Below, in pieces: positions 46,351-57,124 of a DNA stretch of 64,000 nucleotides. Position numbers and translations under genes: made by a program. Source of the stretch: Photobacterium sp. GB-56. GTDB taxonomy: Bacteria; Pseudomonadota; Gammaproteobacteria; Enterobacterales; Vibrionaceae. Below the pieces are notes generated by a model that saw only the letters and a program-made list of their open reading frames with translations, was not told where the DNA came from and ran no database searches. The stretch lies in the NCBI RefSeq assembly GCF_003026105.1, contig NZ_PYNW01000004.1:248001-312000 (forward strand). The letters are read 5' to 3'. Position 1 is the first letter of the stretch. Each line of letters begins with the position of its first letter.

Positions 46351-48975
46351 TTATTGTTCAAGCGCTTTATGCACTTTCTCAAACAGATCTTTTGCTAAGT
46401 TATCTAATGCCGCTAACTTCTCAAGCTCGCTACGCATTAATTGCTGACGTGTTTCATCGTATTGGCGATACTTTAAGAACGGCTCAATTAATCGTGAAGC
46501 TACTTGTGGATTACTGGTATTTAATGCCGTTAGGATTTCAGTTAAGAACGCATAACCAGAACCATCTTTCGCATGGAAATGCACTGGGTTATTGGCACAG
46601 AAACTCGCCACTAAACTGCGCGTGCGGTTAGGGTTTTTCAAGCTAAACGCTGCGTGACTCATAGTATTACGCACATTTTCTAACGCATTATCAGCAGGAT
46701 TTGTGCCTTGTAGCATGAACCACTTATCCATAACCAAGCCATCGTGAGTCCACTTATCACTAAAGTCTGACATTTGTACTGCGCGACAAGCTAATTGCGC
46801 ATTATTTGCAGCAGACATAGCAGCCATCGTATCAGTCATGTTGTCAGCAGCTGCATATTGTGCAATCACTAAATCATTACCTAGCGCTGTATGCGCTAGA
46901 TAAGATAAACACTTGTTACGCAATGCGCGTTTAGCCATAGCATCATGATCAAGACTGTATTCGCCTTGCGCTAAGCTACGATAAATCGCGAGTAATTCAT
47001 CTTCCATTTCTGTCGCTAAAATTTGAGTTAACGCACCAACAACCTTATTGATTGCATCAACATCAACTTGCTTGTACCAGCCTGCGATTTCATTCTCGCT
47101 TGGCAGTGTTAGCATTTCAGCAATAAATGCAGGATCAAGATTTTCATCCAATAATGCGCCACGGAAAGCATCAATAACCGCTTCAGGTAATTGAACTGAC
47201 TCACCAGCTTGAACAGCTGCCACATTGTTACGAATGTATTTCGCCAATAGCATTTGCCCAGCATCCCAGCGTGCAAACTCGTTACGCGCGTGGATCATCA
47301 AGAAGATCAACTCTTGATCTGAGTAATCATATTTTAAGATCACAGGTGCAGAGAATTCACGCAGCATCGACATCACAGGCTGTTCCGCAACATTCTCAAA
47401 TACGAAAGTTTGCTCTGCTTCTTTTACATCTAACACGTTGTGAACAGGCATACCATTTGATTGAAGTGCAATAACCTCACCTTTGCTATCATATAGTTCG
47501 ATATCAAACGGAATGTGAAGTGGTAGCTTTTCTTCTTGCCCTGCTGTTGGAGCTGTGTGCTGCTTTATAGTGACGTTGTAACACTTAGTATCTGCATCAT
47601 ATGACGTATCAACTGTAACAACTGGCGTTCCTGCTTGGCTATACCAACGACGGAAGCGAGACAGATCAATACCTGATGCATCTTCCATTGCTTGAACAAA
47701 ATCATCACAAGTTGCAGCAGTACCATCATGGCGATCAAAGTACAGCTTCATACCTGCTTGGAAATTTGCTTCACCTAGCAAGGTATGCATCATACGGATC
47801 ACTTCGCTACCCTTTTCATACACTGTTAATGTATAGAAGTTATTCATCTCAATCACTTTTTCAGGACGAATTGGGTGCGACATTGGACCACGATCTTCAG
47901 CAAACTGTGGACCACGTACAATACGAACATTGGCAATGCGATTTACTGGACGAGAGCCAAGATCTGATGAGAATTCTTGATCACGGAATACAGTTAAACC
48001 TTCTTTTAAGCTTAATTGGAACCAATCACGACAAGTAACACGGTTACCTGTCCAGTTATGGAAGTATTCATGACCGATCACAGCTTCAATACCTTGGTAA
48101 TCAGTATCCGTTGCTGTTTTAGGGTTTGCGAGAACGAATTTAGAGTTAAAGACATTCAAGCCTTTGTTTTCCATGGCGCCCATGTTGAAGAAATCAACCG
48201 CCACAATCATGTAGATATCTAAATCATATTCAAGACCAAAACGCTCTTCATCCCACTTCATTGAGTTTTTCAATGAAGTCATGGCGTAATCTGCGCGATC
48301 AAGATTGCCTTTATCAACGAAGATTTCGAGCTCTACGTTACGACCACTCATTGTGGTGTAGTTATCACGTAAAACGTCAAAGTCACCTGCCACTAAAGCA
48401 AAGAGGTATGAAGGTTTTGGGAATGGGTCTTGCCATTGTACCCAGTGACGACCATTGTCTAAGTCACCTTCAGCAATACGGTTACCATTACTAAGTAAAT
48501 AAGGGAATGCTGCTTTATCCGCAATGATCTTAGTTGTGAAACGAGCCAGTACATCTGGACGATCAAGATAATAAGTAATCCGACGGAAACCTTCTGCTTC
48601 ACATTGAGTACAGAAACCGCCCCCCGACTTATACAGCCCTTCTAATGCAGTATTTGCTTCTGGATTAACGGTTGTAACGATCGTTAAATCAAATTGAGCA
48701 GGCAGATCTGATAAAGTTAAGTGGCTGCCTTCTTGAATATATGACGTCCATGTTTTGCCATTGACAGAAATACTCACAATGGCAAGTTCATCACCATCAA
48801 GTACAAGTTGGGCATCATCGTTATCACTAATACGAATAACCTTGCTTTGCGCTATCACCGTTGTATTGGTGTCATAAAGGTCAAACGTTAAATCGATATC
48901 TGTAATAGTGTAATCCGGTTGACGATAATCGGAACGATATTTAGCAGTAGGTTGTAAAAATGCCTGCTCTGTCAT
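46351..48975 (-). CDS. pepN: Aminopeptidase N
   Basis: 874 residues, M1 family (E. coli 870). The exopeptidase motif GAMEN (MGAMENKGLNVF, about 260) and the zinc site HEYFHNWTGNRVTCRDWFQLSLKEG (HExxH plus Glu, about 297-320) are intact. Broad-specificity cytoplasmic aminopeptidase, the main one in the cell. Start ATG 48975 with AAAGGAAAT upstream. Monocistronic with its own terminator. The C-terminal superhelical domain is present in full. Confidence 0.97.
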   Translation of the reverse strand: MTEQAFLQPTAKYRSDYRQPDYTITDIDLTFDLYDTNTTVIAQSKVIRISDNDDAQLVLDGDELAIVSISVNGKTWTSYIQEGSHLTLSDLPAQFDLTIVTTVNPEANTALEGLYKSGGGFCTQCEAEGFRRITYYLDRPDVLARFTTKIIADKAAFPYLLSNGNRIAEGDLDNGRHWVQWQDPFPKPSYLFALVAGDFDVLRDNYTTMSGRNVELEIFVDKGNLDRADYAMTSLKNSMKWDEERFGLEYDLDIYMIVAVDFFNMGAMENKGLNVFNSKFVLANPKTATDTDYQGIEAVIGHEYFHNWTGNRVTCRDWFQLSLKEGLTVFRDQEFSSDLGSRPVNRIANVRIVRGPQFAEDRGPMSHPIRPEKVIEMNNFYTLTVYEKGSEVIRMMHTLLGEANFQAGMKLYFDRHDGTAATCDDFVQAMEDASGIDLSRFRRWYSQAGTPVVTVDTSYDADTKCYNVTIKQHTAPTAGQEEKLPLHIPFDIELYDSKGEVIALQSNGMPVHNVLDVKEAEQTFVFENVAEQPVMSMLREFSAPVILKYDYSDQELIFLMIHARNEFARWDAGQMLLAKYIRNNVAAVQAGESVQLPEAVIDAFRGALLDENLDPAFIAEMLTLPSENEIAGWYKQVDVDAINKVVGALTQILATEMEDELLAIYRSLAQGEYSLDHDAMAKRALRNKCLSYLAHTALGNDLVIAQYAAADNMTDTMAAMSAANNAQLACRAVQMSDFSDKWTHDGLVMDKWFMLQGTNPADNALENVRNTMSHAAFSLKNPNRTRSLVASFCANNPVHFHAKDGSGYAFLTEILTALNTSNPQVASRLIEPFLKYRQYDETRQQLMRSELEKLAALDNLAKDLFEKVHKALEQ

Positions 48976-49648
48976 TATTATATTTCCTTTTATAAAGGCT
49001 CTACCAAACCTTGCATCAATAGACAGGTGTTAATAGAACGACAAACAATTTTCATAGTTTGATACTATAACGTTCAAACAAGAATTAATATCAAATATAT
49101 CCGATAGTTTTATCTTTAACGGTCAATTTCTTAGTTTTCGCAATTAAACGATTAAAAATAAATCAAATTTCAATCGACATATCTAACCTCAGCCTTTTCT
49201 GGATATAAATTAATCAATTGTTCTATGTAAAGTACAATTTTTAAATAAAGAAATACTGTTTTACTCACTATTAATAATTATTATTTATCCAGGAAAAGTA
49301 TGAGTAGTTAACTGCCAAACACTAGAAAACGTTTAAAACACTCAGTATTAATGAATAAACTCCCCGTCAAGCTATAGTTTATATATTGCTCGTAACGATA
49401 AGAGAATTAAAAACTCATAAATAATGCGTAAGCTATATATTTAGTAAGTAAACTTCATGAGTCTATAAAGCCTAATGAGAATGGTTATACTTGACGAACA
49501 TTACATCTTAGTTCACAATCAGTCGTAACCTAAGGCATTAATAAATTCTATTTTTTATTTATCTTCAATAATATAACCCATTGAATAATAATAAAATCAC
49601 GTTACAGATAGATTTATTATCACTTCTAATAAGTATCTACAGCCAGAT
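48976..49648. promoter_or_regulatory. 673-bp divergent intergenic region between pepN and pncB
   Basis: AT-rich, no coding frame. Close to pepN an inverted repeat GTTTGA / TCAAAC (49058-49080) spans ACTATAAC, which on the minus strand reads as a TATAGT -10, so it could be a pepN operator; no protein is suggested. The rest holds nothing I recognise. Confidence 0.45.
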
Positions 49649-50848
49649 ATGAATAATAACCAACACAATATTGGGGTTATCAACTCCCTGCTTGATACTG
49701 ATGCGTATAAATTGCATATGCAACAGGCAATTTTTCATCAATACCCAGACGTTGAAGCAGTGGCTGAATTCCACTGCCGAAGCGACGAAGATCTGCGCCC
49801 GTACTCTCAAGAGATCAAAGATCAAATCGCAAACATCGCATCGCTCTCTTTTGCTGACGATGAAATCAATTATCTATCAACATTAACTTTTTTCAGTGCT
49901 GACTATCTTAAGTATTTACGAAATTTTCAACTAAATGCAGATGATGTTTGTGTTGATGATTCTGGTGAACAACTATCTATTATCATTCGTGGTAAATGGT
50001 TGGATGTGATCTTATGGGAAGTTCCTCTTCTCGCAATTATTTGTGAAGTGCGCTGTGCACACTTATATCCAAATGCTACGCCCGAAGATGCCATTAAACA
50101 ATTACAAGAAAAAATTTCACGCTTCTACCACAATGCACAAGATACAGATTTAAGTGAATTTTCGCTGGTAGATTTTGGCACTCGCCGCCGTTTTTCTAAA
50201 GCCGTTCATCATAAAGTTGTTGATTACTTAAAAGAAAACATGCCAGAGTTCAAAGGTACTTCGAACTACTATCTTGCATATACTCGTAATTTAACACCGG
50301 TTGGAACTCAAGCTCACGAATGGTTCCAAGGCCATCAGCAATTAGCCGGAGAGCTTGCTGATTCTCAACAATTAGCATTAAATCGTTGGCTACAAGAATA
50401 CCCTAACGATTTAGGTATTGCGCTCACCGACTGTATCAATATGGATGCTTTCTTACGTGACTTTGATAAACGTTTATCTGAACGTTTCATTGGTTTACGC
50501 CATGATAGTGGTGATCCTATTTCTTGGGGTGAAAAAGCCATTGCACATTACAAATCATTAGGCATTGACCCAAAAACAAAATCACTGGTTTTTTCTGATA
50601 GCCTTACACTTGATAAAGCACTGAACATCTTTAAGCATTTCAACCACCAAATAAACGTAAGTTTTGGCATTGGCACACAGCTAACCTGTGATTTACCAAA
50701 TGTAAAAACATTGAATGTTGTGTTGAAACTAACTGAATGCGAAGGTCGCCCTGTAGCAAAAATTTCAGACGAACCCGGTAAGAGCATCTGTCGGGATGAA
50801 GACTATTTAGATCAGCTTCGTACTGCATTTAATCTCGCTAACGAATAA
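49649..50848 (+). CDS. pncB: Nicotinate phosphoribosyltransferase
   Basis: 399 residues (E. coli 400). Motifs: [20 protein letters not shown] near the N-terminus, [27 protein letters not shown] (phosphorylated His about 217) and [20 protein letters not shown]. It makes nicotinate mononucleotide from nicotinate, PRPP and ATP in NAD salvage. The ATG at 49649 ([21 protein letters not shown]) is close to the family N-terminus; CAGCCAGA is the only weak ribosome site. Monocistronic with a strong terminator. Confidence 0.96.
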   Translation: MNNNQHNIGVINSLLDTDAYKLHMQQAIFHQYPDVEAVAEFHCRSDEDLRPYSQEIKDQIANIASLSFADDEINYLSTLTFFSADYLKYLRNFQLNADDVCVDDSGEQLSIIIRGKWLDVILWEVPLLAIICEVRCAHLYPNATPEDAIKQLQEKISRFYHNAQDTDLSEFSLVDFGTRRRFSKAVHHKVVDYLKENMPEFKGTSNYYLAYTRNLTPVGTQAHEWFQGHQQLAGELADSQQLALNRWLQEYPNDLGIALTDCINMDAFLRDFDKRLSERFIGLRHDSGDPISWGEKAIAHYKSLGIDPKTKSLVFSDSLTLDKALNIFKHFNHQINVSFGIGTQLTCDLPNVKTLNVVLKLTECEGRPVAKISDEPGKSICRDEDYLDQLRTAFNLANE

Positions 50849-50872
50849 AACTTCATCTATTTTCAAATTAGA

Positions 50873-50903
50873 AAGGCGAACAAGTTATCTTGTTCGCCTT
50901 TTT
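50873..50903 (+). terminator. pncB terminator
   Basis: Stem AAGGCGAACAAG / CTTGTTCGCCTT around TTAT, followed by TTT. Confidence 0.92.
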
Positions 50904-51001
50904 GTCTGCACATCATAACCAATGCTATATTTGTTAATATTATAAAAGTTATGGAATGACCTTCCCTTTCACCACTAGCATTGTCGCTACATTAATAAAA
51001 A

Positions 51002-51667
51002 TTATTCTCGTTGTAATATCGCTTCCATTCCAAAATGAGTATTCGTTAACGTTAGCGTGTCATTGCTACTTAATTCAAATTCAGAATCGTGTTGCCCATC
51101 TTCATATAATAAAACCAGTTGGTTATCTTCAATATAATAAATACCACGATGCTCTTTTGATTTTCCTTGATCATTTGAGACTTCAGCAGAGAATAAAAAA
51201 TCAGGGCGTAACGTGAGTGAAAGTTCAGAAATACTGTGGTCAACATCAGAACCTGATATCATTGAAGTTTTCCAATTACCTGGTAGATTTTCAGGGGCTA
51301 ACTTAGTAAATCTTGCACCATCTAACACGAACTGATTATAACTAAGCATATAAGTATGCATTTGATCTTCTTCGCCTTCGGTGACAAAAGTAATATTGGT
51401 TTCGTCAATATCATACTCACCTGACCATTGTTCTATTTTTCCATCAATACGAAGTAAACGCATTGCAAATACATAGTCAGATTTAAACATCACATGCATT
51501 GCACGATAACTTTCACCTTCACTTTCTACACCGGCTTCTGTTGAGCTAAACCAATACCAATTACCTAATAAAAATGGATAGTCAAACTCCGTAATATCGT
51601 CGGCAATGATTGGGCGACTAAATGCGCTAAATAAGAATAACACGGTAATAAAGAATAGTTTTTTCAT
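51002..51667 (-). CDS. Secreted beta-rich protein of unknown function with an internal duplication
   Basis: 221 residues. Signal peptide MKKLFFITVLFLFSAFSRPIIA (about 1-22). The mature part consists of two related units of about 90-95 residues: LLGNWYWFSS ... GEYDIDETNITFVTEGEEDQMHTYMLSYNQFVLDGARFTKL and LPGNWKTSMI ... GIYYIEDNQLVLLYEDGQHDSEFELSSNDTLTLTNTHFGMEAIL. Both follow a G-N-W ... G-x-Y-x-I pattern like a lipocalin-type small barrel. No named family. Ends about 60 bp past the pncB 3' end, convergent with pncB; transcribed the same way as prc upstream, which has its own terminator. Confidence 0.75.
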   Translation of the reverse strand: MKKLFFITVLFLFSAFSRPIIADDITEFDYPFLLGNWYWFSSTEAGVESEGESYRAMHVMFKSDYVFAMRLLRIDGKIEQWSGEYDIDETNITFVTEGEEDQMHTYMLSYNQFVLDGARFTKLAPENLPGNWKTSMISGSDVDHSISELSLTLRPDFLFSAEVSNDQGKSKEHRGIYYIEDNQLVLLYEDGQHDSEFELSSNDTLTLTNTHFGMEAILQRE

Positions 51668-51810
51668 AGGCTTCCCCTGTTACTAGAACAAAGTGCATGT
51701 ACTTTAAAACTAGTTGGTAAAGCTATTTTGCGATGAAAAATATGCGACAGATCACATTTAAATATGCGACAAGTCTTATTTATGAGATTATTACAGTAAC
51801 AAAGAGAAAT

Positions 51811-51837
51811 AAAAAAGCGCCCCATGAAGGGGCGCTT
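51811..51837 (-). terminator. prc terminator
   Basis: On the minus strand: AAGCGCCCC / GGGGCGCTT hairpin followed by TTTTTT. Confidence 0.93.
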
Positions 51838-51867
51838 ATTTGTGTGTTGCTGGATACTATCAGAAAA

Positions 51868-53871
51868 TTACGATGATTTTATCTTGATTAAGTCAGCGGT
51901 AATACCAATGGCTTCATCCAAATATGCATCAGGTGCTTCATAATCTTTTGGTACTGCATCTAAATCAGCAAACGGTTTTTTACCGAGTACTTTTTGACGC
52001 TTATTTAAACGTACCAATCGATCAGCATCTTGTTTATCTTGCTCAGCTAAACGCATTTTTTCATTTAATGAAATTCTATTGATATCTTTTTCCTTTTTAT
52101 AGGTTTTGATATCTTCATTAATGAAACCAAACTCCATATCATTCTTAATTCGTGCAAGGTGTTCTTCATTTAACTTAGGAAGAATTGACGAATAATTATG
52201 AAGTTGTTGATATTTAGCCGGTTTAATACTATCCCACGGTAATGCATTATCTTCTACACTTTCACCGGTTTCAGACGGATCAATTGCTGTTGGGAAAGAG
52301 ATATCAGGCACAACACCTAAATTCTGAGTACTGCCACCATTAATACGGTAGAACTTTTGAATTGTATATTGTACATGACCCAGTGGCTTATCGAATAAAT
52401 CATATAACTGGTTTAAAGAACGGTGCTGCTGCACAGTACCTTTACCAAATGATTGTTCACCAAGAACCACTGCTCGACCATAATCTTGCATTGCCGCAGC
52501 AAATATTTCAGATGCCGATGCACTATAACGGTTAATTAAAACAGTTAACGGCCCATTAAAGAAAACTTGATTATCTGAATCACTGTTTACTTTTACGCGA
52601 CCATAACTATCACGAACTTGAACAACAGGCCCGCTTGAAATAAATAAACCACTTAATGCTGTCGCTTCAGTTAATGCACCACCGCCATTGTTACGAAGAT
52701 CAATAACGACACCATCAACTTTCTGCTCGTTAAGCTTAACCAATTCTTTTTTGGTATCTTCAGATAAACCGACATAGAAACTTGGTACTTCAATCACACC
52801 AATTTTCTTGCCTTCAACAGTTTTCACTTCCGATTTAACGGCATGATCTTCTAGACGAATTTTGTCTCGAACAATAGTGACAGTGTAACTCTTGCTGTTC
52901 TTACCTTCTGGTAAAACATCAAGAATCACTTTACTGCCTTTCGGACCTTTGATTAATTGGACAACATCATCTAAACGCCAGCCAATAATATCTACAATTT
53001 TTTCGCCATCTTGACCAACACCAATGATACGGTCACCCGCAGCCAGCTTTTTAGAGCTCGCAGCTGGTCCACCGGCAACAAGGGATTGAATCGTCGTATA
53101 ATCATCTTTCACTTGCAGCACTGCTCCAATCCCTTCCAAAGAAAGGTTCATTTCTGATTGGAACTGCTCAGCATTTCGAGGAGATAGATAACTAGTGTGA
53201 GGATCAACTTCACGCGAGAAAGCATTCATGTATAACTGGAATACATCTTCACTATGGGTTTGAGTTAAACGTTTAACGGCGTTGTTATAACGTTTACCTA
53301 GTGTTTCTTGTATTTCTTTCCAGTTTTTACCTGCCAGCTTTAAATTCAACGCATCGTATTTCACACGCTTACGCCAAATTTCATTTAACTCAGCTTGATT
53401 TTCTGGCCACTCAAGTTCAGAGCGATCAATAACAAAGTCTTCATCTTTATCGAATTTAATCTCTGTATCTAATTGCGAAATCGCAAACTGATAACGGTCA
53501 AAACGACGTTGAAGGACTTTATTAAAAATATCAAATGCACCCGATGTATCACCAGATTTCAATTGATCATCAAACTGATTTCGCCAGCGTTCAAATTGCT
53601 TTACATCAGAAGCTGTTAGAAAGCTTTTATTATAGTCGAGCATTTCGATATAACGATCGAAGACCTGACTAGAGAATTTATCATCAAGTGAAAAATGCTT
53701 GTAATGAGAGCGGGTAAAGCGTGACGCTACCCTCTTACTCGCAGTTGCGTGCTGCTGCTCTGGTGCAAGTTGCGGCAAATCACTTAATGAATACTTAGCC
53801 TCTAAGGCTTGCGCTGAAGCTGCCAGCATCATGCCGGCAGCAATCAGTGAGAAACGGAATCGACAATTCAT
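51868..53871 (-). CDS. prc: Tail-specific protease Prc (Tsp)
   Basis: 667 residues (E. coli 682). Signal peptide MNCRFRFSLIAAGMMLAASAQA; N-terminal helical domain; PDZ domain (about 235-320, LSLEGIGAVLQVKDDYTTIQSLV); catalytic Ser in NRYSASASEIFAAAM and Lys in LGEQSFGKGTVQQ; C-terminal DUF3340 region. It degrades periplasmic proteins with apolar C-termini and processes FtsI and peptidoglycan hydrolases with NlpI. It starts 18 nt after proQ, so the pair forms an operon, the E. coli order (proQ-prc). Confidence 0.96.
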   Translation of the reverse strand: MNCRFRFSLIAAGMMLAASAQALEAKYSLSDLPQLAPEQQHATASKRVASRFTRSHYKHFSLDDKFSSQVFDRYIEMLDYNKSFLTASDVKQFERWRNQFDDQLKSGDTSGAFDIFNKVLQRRFDRYQFAISQLDTEIKFDKDEDFVIDRSELEWPENQAELNEIWRKRVKYDALNLKLAGKNWKEIQETLGKRYNNAVKRLTQTHSEDVFQLYMNAFSREVDPHTSYLSPRNAEQFQSEMNLSLEGIGAVLQVKDDYTTIQSLVAGGPAASSKKLAAGDRIIGVGQDGEKIVDIIGWRLDDVVQLIKGPKGSKVILDVLPEGKNSKSYTVTIVRDKIRLEDHAVKSEVKTVEGKKIGVIEVPSFYVGLSEDTKKELVKLNEQKVDGVVIDLRNNGGGALTEATALSGLFISSGPVVQVRDSYGRVKVNSDSDNQVFFNGPLTVLINRYSASASEIFAAAMQDYGRAVVLGEQSFGKGTVQQHRSLNQLYDLFDKPLGHVQYTIQKFYRINGGSTQNLGVVPDISFPTAIDPSETGESVEDNALPWDSIKPAKYQQLHNYSSILPKLNEEHLARIKNDMEFGFINEDIKTYKKEKDINRISLNEKMRLAEQDKQDADRLVRLNKRQKVLGKKPFADLDAVPKDYEAPDAYLDEAIGITADLIKIKSS

Positions 53872-53889
53872 GCGTCGCGCATTCTCCCT

Positions 53890-54522
53890 TTATGAACGCA
53901 GGTGCTCCGCTTTAACAGCCATTACTAAGCCGTTATTTAAGCGAACACGCACATCGTCCTTGTTAATTTCGACAATAGTTGCCGGCATGTTACCTGAGCC
54001 CATATTCACTTGTACGTTCTTACCAACAATAACTTCGTCAGCTTTTAGTACAGGTGTAGTCTCAACTGGCTTCTTATTAACTTTAGCCGTTTTTGGCTTA
54101 ATGTTCTTAGGTTTAGCAGTTTTTGCGCGAGTTTTTTTCGCATCGCCTTCTTTAGCTGCTTTAGCGATAGCCTGCTCTTTACGACGAGTACGTACTTTTG
54201 CTTTGCTTTCTTCTAAGGCTTTAAGTGCGTGATCAACGTGTTCTTGCTCAAGTACATCACACTCATTTCCATCAAGATCAACACGACTTACACCAGCTTT
54301 AACGCCGTGAAGGTAACGCCAGGAAGATGTGTATTGACGTAATGCTGTACGTAGTTGAGTCTTACTGATTTTTGGATCATCACTTAAGCGCTCAGCAAGA
54401 TCTTGAAAAATACCGATCTTAAGTGGTTTAGCTTCACCCTCAATAGTAAAACATTTTGGGAAACGCTCAGCAATATATGCAATAACTTCTTTACTGTTCG
54501 TTAACTTTTCAGAGTTTTCCAT
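53890..54522 (-). CDS. proQ: RNA chaperone ProQ
   Basis: 210 residues from ATG 54522 ([25 protein letters not shown]), which matches E. coli ProQ and has AGGAAAG 3 nt upstream; the frame's first ATG at 54537 has no ribosome site. FinO-like RNA-binding domain (about 10-120: [43 protein letters not shown]), a Lys/Ala-rich linker, and a C-terminal Tudor-like domain ([37 protein letters not shown]). It binds small RNAs and mRNA 3' ends. Operon with prc. Confidence 0.95.
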   Translation of the reverse strand: MENSEKLTNSKEVIAYIAERFPKCFTIEGEAKPLKIGIFQDLAERLSDDPKISKTQLRTALRQYTSSWRYLHGVKAGVSRVDLDGNECDVLEQEHVDHALKALEESKAKVRTRRKEQAIAKAAKEGDAKKTRAKTAKPKNIKPKTAKVNKKPVETTPVLKADEVIVGKNVQVNMGSGNMPATIVEINKDDVRVRLNNGLVMAVKAEHLRS

Positions 54523-54631
54523 GGACTTTCCTGACATAAACGAGATTTGCTCGTTATTAGTGCTTTGTTCAAAAAGAAATAGTGGGGCTATTATAATTAC
54601 CTAATAAGGAAAAACCACCGAAAGCATGAAA

Positions 54632-55090
54632 TTAGAGTACTTTTTGTAGCTCTGTAACCAAAGAAACTAGACCTTGTTCATCATTTTGGTCAAATCTTGA
54701 CAAATCTGGACTATCAATATCCAGTACACCTATACATTTTTCCCCTATATTTAATGGGATAACGATTTCAGATTGACTAACTGCGTCACAAGCAATGTGC
54801 CCAGGAAAGGCATGAACATCATCAACACGGATGACTCTGTTATCTTTTACTGCCGTACCGCATACCCCGTTACCGACAGGAATACGAACACAAGCAGGTT
54901 TTCCTTGAAATGGACCAAGTACGAGCTCATCATTTTTTAATAAATAAAAGCCAACCCAATTTATGTTCTCTAACTCCATATTCAACAACGCACTAATATT
55001 AGAGAGATTGGCAATGAGATCTGATTCACCTTCAACTATAGCTAAAGCTTGAAGTGTCAGACGGTTATAAAAAGAACCTGTATTTTCCAT
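54632..55090 (-). CDS. msrC: Free methionine-(R)-sulfoxide reductase (GAF type)
   Basis: 152 residues, a single GAF domain. It carries the three Cys residues of E. coli MsrC (YebR): CVRIPVGNGVCGTAVKDN and HIACDAVSQSEIVIPL. It reduces free methionine-R-sulfoxide, using thioredoxin. Begins MENTGSFYNRLTLQALAIVEGE. It diverges from the ABC transporter gene 63 bp away. In E. coli, yebR lies next to yebS/T; here the ABC gene sits between them. Confidence 0.93.
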   Translation of the reverse strand: MENTGSFYNRLTLQALAIVEGESDLIANLSNISALLNMELENINWVGFYLLKNDELVLGPFQGKPACVRIPVGNGVCGTAVKDNRVIRVDDVHAFPGHIACDAVSQSEIVIPLNIGEKCIGVLDIDSPDLSRFDQNDEQGLVSLVTELQKVL

Positions 55091-55153
55091 AGCATACGCC
55101 TTACATAATCGTTAAAATGGAAACACTTAACAATAATAGGAATCATTATCACT

Positions 55154-57007
55154 GTGAAGCATTCATTCCCCACTATGATTAATTGGTCTTGGCTTTTTAT
55201 TCAAGCTAAAAAACATCGTCCCCGCCTTATCACCGCGAATATTATTGCTGTTATTGCCACCTTGATTAGCGTACCAATTCCATTACTTATGCCATTAATG
55301 GTCGATGAAGTATTACTCCATAAGCCAGCTGAAGGGATCCAATATTTAAACCACCTTCTTCCCGAACAATGGCAATCACCTACTGGCTATATCTTATTAG
55401 TGTTATTTTTAGTTGTCTTAATGCGTACCGTAAGCCAAGCATTGAACATTTTACAAAGCCGCCAATTCACGCTTGTATCAAAAGAGATCACCTTTAATTT
55501 ACGTCAGCATTTATTGGATAAATTAGGGCGTATTAGCATGCGCCAATATGAAGAAAAAGGCAGTGGCGGCATTACTTCGCATCTTGTCACTGATGTTGAG
55601 ACTATCGATAAGTTTGTCGGAGATACGTTAAGTCGTTTTATTATCGGCTTGCTCACCGTTGTTGGTACTGCTGGCGTTTTATTATGGTTAGATTGGCGAC
55701 TCGGGCTATTTATTCTCATCATTAACCCTATTGTTGTTTACGCTTCAAAAATGATGGGTAACCGCGTTAAAAACCTCAAGCGTCAAGAAAATCAATCTTA
55801 TGAAAAATTCCAACAACGTTTAGTCGAAGTATTAGATGGCATATACCAATTGCGCGCATCTAATCGTGAGCGTGAATTTTTAGCTCAACTAAAATCGCAC
55901 GCAAATGATATACGCCACAGTGCTGATAAGTTTGCATGGCAATCAGAAGCGGCAGGACGCATCTCTTTCTTATTATTCTTGGCGGGTTTTGAAGTATTTC
56001 GCGCCGCTGCAATGTTAATGGTGCTTTTCAGTGGCTTATCTATCGGTGAAATGCTGGCTGTCTTTAGTTACTTATGGTTCATGCTTGGGCCTGTACAAGA
56101 GTTATTGGGGATTCAATTTTCTTGGTATAGTGCATCTGCGGCCATGCAGCGTTTAAATACGCTGTTAGATTTAGAAGAAGAAGTTCGCCCTACCGCTACC
56201 GTTTATCCCTTTAATCACAATGAAGCACTGGATATTAAAGTAAGAAATGTCCGTTTTTCTTATGACAACGATAAACAAGTGCTGCGAGGTTTAAATATTG
56301 ATATCCCTGCAGGAAAACGTGTTGCTCTTGTAGGTGCATCAGGCGGCGGTAAATCAACCTTAATTCAATTACTGCTTGGCATTTACCAAAAGCAATCAGG
56401 TGATATTTTTATTAATGGTCACCCGATTGAGGCGGTCAGTTATGAATCTCTTCGCGAACGTATGGCTGTTGTGCTCCAGCAGCCCGTCTTATTCAACGAT
56501 ACATTACGCCATAACTTAACATTAGGTGGTGAATATACTGATGATGAACTCTGGAATGCATTAGACATTGCTCAACTTACAGACATGACAGAGCGGTTAA
56601 CGCATGGCCTAGACACTGAAATTGGTCGACAAGGTATTCGTTTATCCGGTGGTCAGCGTCAACGTTTAGCGATTGCCCGTATGATCTTATCTAATCCTGA
56701 CTTTGTCATTTTAGATGAAGCAACATCAGCGTTAGATACTTCAACAGAAGCTGCACTTCATAAAGCGCTGAATGGTTTTTTAAAAGATAAAACCACCTTA
56801 ATTGTTGCCCACCGTTTATCTGCCGTTAAACAAGCTGATTTAATCTATGTCTTAGAAGATGGATTAGTCAGTCAATCAGGTACACATACTGAGTTAGTGA
56901 GTCAACATGGGTTATATCGAACACTTTACGGTTCAATTCAATCACCTAATAATGATGTTGAACAAACAGATCAACAACTTCCAGTAGCAAGAATCGGTAC
57001 AAAATAA
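55154..57007 (+). CDS. ABC exporter, fused membrane and ATPase domains
   Basis: 617 residues. Six-helix transmembrane domain (about 20-320) followed by an ATPase domain (about 350-590) with Walker A GASGGGKST, Q-loop QQPVLF, signature LSGGQRQRLAIARM, Walker B FVILDEATSALD and H-loop VAHRL. This is the MsbA/LmrA-type half-transporter layout; the substrate is unknown. Two starts are possible: GTG 55154 (AGGA 12 nt before) or ATG 55175 (MINWSWLFIQAKK) without a ribosome site. Inserted between msrC and letA relative to E. coli. Confidence 0.88.
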   Translation: MKHSFPTMINWSWLFIQAKKHRPRLITANIIAVIATLISVPIPLLMPLMVDEVLLHKPAEGIQYLNHLLPEQWQSPTGYILLVLFLVVLMRTVSQALNILQSRQFTLVSKEITFNLRQHLLDKLGRISMRQYEEKGSGGITSHLVTDVETIDKFVGDTLSRFIIGLLTVVGTAGVLLWLDWRLGLFILIINPIVVYASKMMGNRVKNLKRQENQSYEKFQQRLVEVLDGIYQLRASNREREFLAQLKSHANDIRHSADKFAWQSEAAGRISFLLFLAGFEVFRAAAMLMVLFSGLSIGEMLAVFSYLWFMLGPVQELLGIQFSWYSASAAMQRLNTLLDLEEEVRPTATVYPFNHNEALDIKVRNVRFSYDNDKQVLRGLNIDIPAGKRVALVGASGGGKSTLIQLLLGIYQKQSGDIFINGHPIEAVSYESLRERMAVVLQQPVLFNDTLRHNLTLGGEYTDDELWNALDIAQLTDMTERLTHGLDTEIGRQGIRLSGGQRQRLAIARMILSNPDFVILDEATSALDTSTEAALHKALNGFLKDKTTLIVAHRLSAVKQADLIYVLEDGLVSQSGTHTELVSQHGLYRTLYGSIQSPNNDVEQTDQQLPVARIGTK

Positions 57008-57124
57008 TATAGTACCCATCCTTGACGCTCATGGGCTATCATTCACTATGTTTTTACAAACGTGTGAATTTTTATTTCGTGAGCGTTTTTATATCTCGCT
57101 CTTTTGCAAAGGAAACAACGTACT

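Noticed and set aside
49058..49080. GTTTGA/TCAAAC inverted repeat in front of pepN as a defined operator
   Set aside because: Six-base arms in AT-rich DNA are expected by chance and no known regulator fits; mentioned only in the gap description.
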